A stretch of 26,245 bases of DNA. It comes from an uncultured Lachnospiraceae bacterium (lineage in GTDB: Bacteria > Bacillota > Clostridia > Lachnospirales > Lachnospiraceae). The notes under the pieces were generated by a model. It saw only the letters and a list, made by a program, of their open reading frames with translations, did no database searches and was not told where the DNA came from. The stretch lies in NCBI GenBank assembly GCA_910577825.1, contig CAJTOK010000054.1:1-26245 (forward strand), read 5' to 3'. Of this stretch, positions 23,164 to 26,245 are shown piece after piece. Positions within the stretch are counted from its first letter, which is position 1, and every line of letters begins with the position of its first letter. A program made the position numbers and the translations under genes.

Positions 23164-24630
23164 TTATAATGTTTTCATAATTTCCAATGCCTCTTTATCC
23201 GCCTTTTGTGCTATTTTAATTAATTCACAAGTTTTCTTTCTTATTTCCTTATCCGCCAGCCTCTTTAACATCCCGTCCATTCCTGCTTCATTAATATTGT
23301 ACAGAGCCTGCATTTCTAAAATAGTATTACTGCATTTCCTGAATAATCCCGAAACCTTTTTATAACTATCCTGCCTGCTTCCGGCTGTCCCTGCCAGTTC
23401 TTCAAAATATAAAGAAGCATTATTTCTTCCATCAGCAAGGCAGTTCATAGCATCACCCTGGCACAGCATTTTCTCAAATAAAAGTGTGTAATTGCCATTT
23501 ACAGAAAAATTACTCTCATCCTCCAGTGCCTCACGCCATGCGTCATACGCTTTTATTCCTTTGGCATAACCGCAGTCTGTCCTTCCAGACAATGCTTTTA
23601 TGGCATTTGCAATAATATCTTCTGTTGTGGATTTATCCCCGTGGACTGCACCTATACACATAACCGCCTGTGTATCTGTATTTTCCCACCAGTTATCACA
23701 GATAAAATAACCACTTTCATCAACCTTAATACCAGAAGCAAATTCCTGGTCATTCTGGAAGAAATTCCAGCCAAGAAGTTCATCTCCGCCTTTACGGTAT
23801 CCTGTAATAATACATGCCTCCGGCGGCCCTATAACCCCAAGCGCAATACAGGGATATCCTTCACCAGTATGTTTCCTGATAAAAGAAATAAACTCCTCTT
23901 TTGTTGTATCCTTTCCCCTTCCAAGAAAAGAAAACTCCCTTCCTAAAGCCTTTGCGCCAATACCATAAACCCGCCCGCTTTCTTCAAAAGTATGGTAAAT
24001 ATCAACATTACTTAAATCCCAGTCCTTTGTATTCCATACAAGCCTGAAAGCTGCCCCACATGACGCCATTATAAAATAATATTTTAAATTATCACCAAGA
24101 TATTCTGAGCACGCTTTAAGGCATATTGGATATGGTGTACCACCGCCATATGCACCATAAAAAACCTTAGGCACACCATATAATACAGTGCTTCCACTTT
24201 CCCCATTAAAATCTTCTGCCATATTAATATCATTCCTCCGTTCTTTCCTCTCCAGAATCCCAACACTATATACACCAGGAAATATTTTTTCCTTTCCTGC
24301 AATTAACTTTTCCCTGCGGAATTTACTTGGCGTTATACCTGCAACTTTATAAAATGCCCTTGTATACGTTTCTGGATTAGCAAAGCCATACTTATGTGCA
24401 ATTTCAAGAATTGTTTTATCTGAATTAACCAAATCCAGGGCAGAACATTTTATACGTCTTGTCCTGATATATTCTGCAAGAGGGCAGCCCATATCATTGC
24501 GGAATATTTCACGGATATATGGCATAGAAAACCCGATATTTTTCTCTAAACCTGCATAATCAAACTTCCCATTCATTATATTGGCTTCTATATAACATAC
24601 AACCGACATAGTATACAGCGGATAACCCAT
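23164..24630 (-). CDS. AraC regulator with C-terminal BtrH-like domain
   Basis: A 488-residue protein. Residues ~1-107 are an AraC/XylS DNA-binding domain with the motifs NIGFSMPYIREIFRNDMGCP and TILEIAHKYGFANPETYTRA, then FYKVAGITPSKFRREK. Unusually the DNA-binding part is N-terminal. Residues ~145-330 resemble the BtrH N-terminal / C39-like fold (YGGGTPYPICLKAC, IALGVIGPPEACIITGY, GGDELLGWNFFQ). The last ~130 residues are helical and of unknown role. The layout suggests a small-molecule or peptide sensor that may have come from a papain-like enzyme; whether it is active cannot be told, since a clear Cys-His-Asp triad is not obvious. Its start has AAGGAG six bases upstream. A 12-bp palindrome sits between promoter and start. 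Its target is not evident. Confidence 0.72.
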   Translation of the reverse strand: MGYPLYTMSVVCYIEANIMNGKFDYAGLEKNIGFSMPYIREIFRNDMGCPLAEYIRTRRIKCSALDLVNSDKTILEIAHKYGFANPETYTRAFYKVAGITPSKFRREKLIAGKEKIFPGVYSVGILERKERRNDINMAEDFNGESGSTVLYGVPKVFYGAYGGGTPYPICLKACSEYLGDNLKYYFIMASCGAAFRLVWNTKDWDLSNVDIYHTFEESGRVYGIGAKALGREFSFLGRGKDTTKEEFISFIRKHTGEGYPCIALGVIGPPEACIITGYRKGGDELLGWNFFQNDQEFASGIKVDESGYFICDNWWENTDTQAVMCIGAVHGDKSTTEDIIANAIKALSGRTDCGYAKGIKAYDAWREALEDESNFSVNGNYTLLFEKMLCQGDAMNCLADGRNNASLYFEELAGTAGSRQDSYKKVSGLFRKCSNTILEMQALYNINEAGMDGMLKRLADKEIRKKTCELIKIAQKADKEALEIMKTL

Positions 24631-24666
24631 AAAAAACTCCTTCCAATTCTAATTCCAACTTGTCCT

Positions 24667-24689
24667 TGCAACGTTGCATTATAATTATA
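24667..24689 (-). promoter_or_regulatory. -10 region and palindromic operator before the AraC-BtrH gene
   Basis: On the minus strand two overlapping TATAAT hexamers (24678-24689) are followed directly by the perfect 12-bp palindrome TGCAACGTTGCA (24667-24678), about 37 bp before the start codon. No good -35 is visible. The position suits a repressor site acting on this promoter; the protein is unknown. Confidence 0.5.
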
Positions 24690-24745
24690 AGGAATAAACT
24701 AATGGCTGTCTTGACTTTTTTAAGGAACTTATAAAACAATATTTT

Positions 24746-25795
24746 CTAACTGTCCAGAAGTGATATAAGAACATTATTTTCTTCCTCTGTCCTTATAGCA
24801 ATCCTGTAAAATCCATCTGGAAGCCCTTTAAAATTACTACATTCCCGTATTAAAACCTGCTTCCCAAGAAGTTTTCTATAAAGGTTAATACTGCTTTTAA
24901 CCAATAAAAAATTTGAATCTGACGGAAATACTTTTATTCCCTTAGATTCAAAAAATCTTGTCATTCTGGCTCTTTCTCTTGCAACCAGGCTTCTTGTCTT
25001 TAAAACATAACCGTTATCTTTAAGTGCATAAATACCTGCAATCTGTGCAGGAACAGATACACTCCATTCTGGCTGCATCTGCTGCATCCTTGCAATAAGC
25101 CCCTTATCGCCACATGCACACCAGCCAAGCCTTAAACCAGCCATTGCATACAACTTTGTAAAAGCATTAACTACTATAAGATAACTGCTTTGTATTTCAC
25201 TTTTCATGCTTAACTCTTCATAATCTGGTACAAATCCCAGAAAACACTCATCTGCCACAAGGTAAATCTTATTACTTTCACAATATGACAGCACTTCAAG
25301 CAATATTTTTTTATTAATAATCCTTCCTGAAGGGTTACACGGGCTGCAGAGAAAAATAATACCACAATCTACAGGGATTTTATCCAGTATATCCAGGTCT
25401 ATCGCAAAATCTTTCTTCTCTTCAAGATAATAATACTCCACCTTAGTGCCCGCTGCCCTTAAAGCATACTCATAACCAGAAAATGCAGGGGCTGTTACCA
25501 TAGCCTTATACGGCTTTACTGCCCCTGCAATAAGGTGGAATACTTCAGAAGCACCATTTCCACACAATATATTTTCCTTACCAATATCTTCCTTCAATGA
25601 AATTGCCTCCCGGAGCCTTCCACACTGCATATCCGGGTATCTTTCAAACATATCCATATTCTCTGCTAACTTCTGCTTAACAAGCGGCGGCATACCCAAA
25701 GGATTTGTATTTACTGAAAAATCATATAGAACATTATTATGGTAAATATCACCACCATGCCTATAAATTATATTATCTTTACTGGTATCCTGCAT
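24746..25795 (-). CDS. CobD/HisC-like PLP-dependent aminotransferase-fold enzyme
   Basis: A 349-residue fold-type I PLP enzyme. Seen: HGGDIYHNNVLYDFSVNTNP at the N-terminus, a signature shared by threonine-phosphate decarboxylase (CobD) and relatives; LCGNGASEVFHLIAGA (PLP-phosphate loop); FLCSPCNPSGRII (Asn that contacts PLP); VADECFLGF (Asp); AFTKLYAMAGLRLGW with the Schiff-base Lys; and FYRIAIRTEEEN with the carboxylate-binding Arg. CobD makes aminopropanol phosphate for the cobalamin side chain. No other cobalamin gene is in the window, so histidinol-phosphate aminotransferase or a related orphan enzyme is possible. The start at 25795 has GGGAG seven bases upstream. It lies 115 bp before the AraC-BtrH gene with no strong terminator between. 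Confidence 0.8.
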   Translation of the reverse strand: MQDTSKDNIIYRHGGDIYHNNVLYDFSVNTNPLGMPPLVKQKLAENMDMFERYPDMQCGRLREAISLKEDIGKENILCGNGASEVFHLIAGAVKPYKAMVTAPAFSGYEYALRAAGTKVEYYYLEEKKDFAIDLDILDKIPVDCGIIFLCSPCNPSGRIINKKILLEVLSYCESNKIYLVADECFLGFVPDYEELSMKSEIQSSYLIVVNAFTKLYAMAGLRLGWCACGDKGLIARMQQMQPEWSVSVPAQIAGIYALKDNGYVLKTRSLVARERARMTRFFESKGIKVFPSDSNFLLVKSSINLYRKLLGKQVLIRECSNFKGLPDGFYRIAIRTEEENNVLISLLDS

Positions 25796-25835
25796 TTATA
25801 CACTCCCTATACCCTTATAATAAGTCCTGTCATAA

Positions 25836-25865
25836 ATTACACTTTCTACATTTTAATTTTTGCAA
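25836..25865 (-). promoter_or_regulatory. Possible promoter of the CobD-like gene
   Basis: On the minus strand TTGCAA (25860-25865), an 18-bp spacer and TGTAAT (25836-25841) form a moderate promoter about 40 bp before the start. The -35 lies within ten bases of the degenerate CRISPR repeat, so transcription from the array could also read into this gene. Confidence 0.4.
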
Positions 25866-25871
25866 TGCCAA

Positions 25872-26203
25872 GGGATTAATGCCCTTTAACGGGCTTATCC
25901 TATTTCTACGCGAATGATGCAGAAGTAGAAGGCACATTGACAAAATGTGTCAATGCCCTTTAACGGGCTTATCCTATTTCTACAGAAATGGAACCCAACA
26001 ATCAAAGAAATTGAGGAGTGTGTCAATGCCCTTTAACGGGCTTATCCTATTTCTACTATTGGAGCCGTCGTTTATGAAAATGGGCAGGAAGTGTGTCAAT
26101 GCCCTTTAACGGGCTTATCCTATTTCTACAAAGAAAACAACAAAAACAACAATGGAGAGGTTTTTTGTGTCAATGCCCTTTAACGGGCTTATCCTATTTC
26201 TAC
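25872..26203 (-). CRISPR. CRISPR array, five repeats visible, near the window edge
   Basis: Repeats of 37-38 bases begin (T)GTGTCAATGCCCTTTAACG and end CTTATCCTATTTCTAC. They lie at 25872-25909 (degenerate at its left 6 bases), 25946-25983, 26019-26056, 26092-26129 and 26166-26203; the last four are identical. Spacers are 36, 35, 35 and 36 bases and unrelated to each other. The repeat has a short GCCC…GGGC stem. I assign the minus strand because the degenerate copy, usually the leader-distal one, is at the left, and because the minus-strand repeat ends GGGCATTGACAC, similar to the ATTGAAAC handle of many type I and III repeats. The 42 bases after the last repeat contain no further repeat, so they may be leader. 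No cas gene is in the window, so the type is open. Confidence 0.95.
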
Positions 26204-26245
26204 CCTGCCTTTCTGAAAGCCCCTGTTTATAAGGCTTTGAAAGGT
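26204..26245 (-). other. Probable leader end beside the CRISPR array
   Basis: Forty-two bases follow the last repeat to the window edge without a new repeat at the 35-36 base spacing seen in the array. Their plus strand is pyrimidine-rich, unlike the four purine-rich spacers. This favours leader over spacer, but a longer spacer cut by the window edge cannot be excluded. Confidence 0.45.

Noticed and set aside
25845..25870. A further decayed repeat left of the array (TTTCTAC at 25845-25851 and GCAATGCC at 25862-25869).
   Set aside because: The matches are 7-8 bases with wrong spacing between them; chance in AT-rich sequence is a sufficient explanation.
25872..26203. Type V-A (Cas12a) array because the repeat ends in ATTTCTAC.
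   Set aside because: Cas12a repeats continue after TTTCTAC with a short loop and GTAGAT to form the pseudoknot stem; that part is absent here.

Overview
The window looks like a chromosomal segment from a low-GC Gram-positive anaerobe, most likely a gut Lachnospiraceae. This rests on AT-rich coding sequence, strong AGGAGG-like ribosome sites, CUT1 sugar importer genes, BlaI/M56 pairs, DUF4358/MBOAT/DHHW clusters and TnpB-type IS ends. No rRNA or tRNA gene was seen. Species cannot be fixed from the sequence alone.

Region 1 (66-9113) is a raffinose-family oligosaccharide locus. A divergent AraC regulator (8259-9113) faces a minus-strand operon: binding protein, two permeases, GH36 alpha-galactosidase, P-loop sugar kinase and GH13_18 phosphorylase. 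The set matches the raf/AgaSK pathway known from Ruminococcus gnavus: import, removal of galactose, phosphorylation of sucrose, then phosphorolysis of sucrose phosphate. Here, however, the kinase is a separate gene and is not fused to the galactosidase. The regulatory gap holds three copies of a 14-bp half-site, and a 145-bp gap inside the operon holds three hairpins. No sugar-type ATPase is present.

Region 2 (9120-14860) starts with a tiny remnant of a flavodoxin-like oxidoreductase. It continues with a minus-strand run (DUF4358 protein, MBOAT acyltransferase, DHHW/AlgX-like protein, fused binding-protein/permease, ATPase) behind a good promoter. The first three suggest extracytoplasmic O-acylation; the last two form a polar amino acid importer.

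Region 3 (14878-19251) has a proline theme: a prolyl-tRNA-deacylase-like gene overlapping the Shine-Dalgarno region of proB, and a divergent LysR gene. Next comes a ~400-bp IS200/IS605 remnant that lost its transposase/TnpB genes but kept both ends and a strongly folded omega-RNA-like segment. A CPBP membrane protease and a divergent transcarbamylase follow.

Region 4 (19240-23133) holds a MATE exporter convergent with the transcarbamylase (a shared palindrome contains both stop codons) and a divergent BlaI/M56 sensor pair with a clear operator. The M56 gene appears frameshifted at its 3' end.

Region 5 (23164-26245) holds a large AraC regulator with an unusual C-terminal domain, a CobD/HisC-like PLP enzyme and a CRISPR array of five repeats at the window edge. 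No cas gene lies inside the window. The array is most simply read as transcribed from the minus strand, with its leader at or beyond the right edge.
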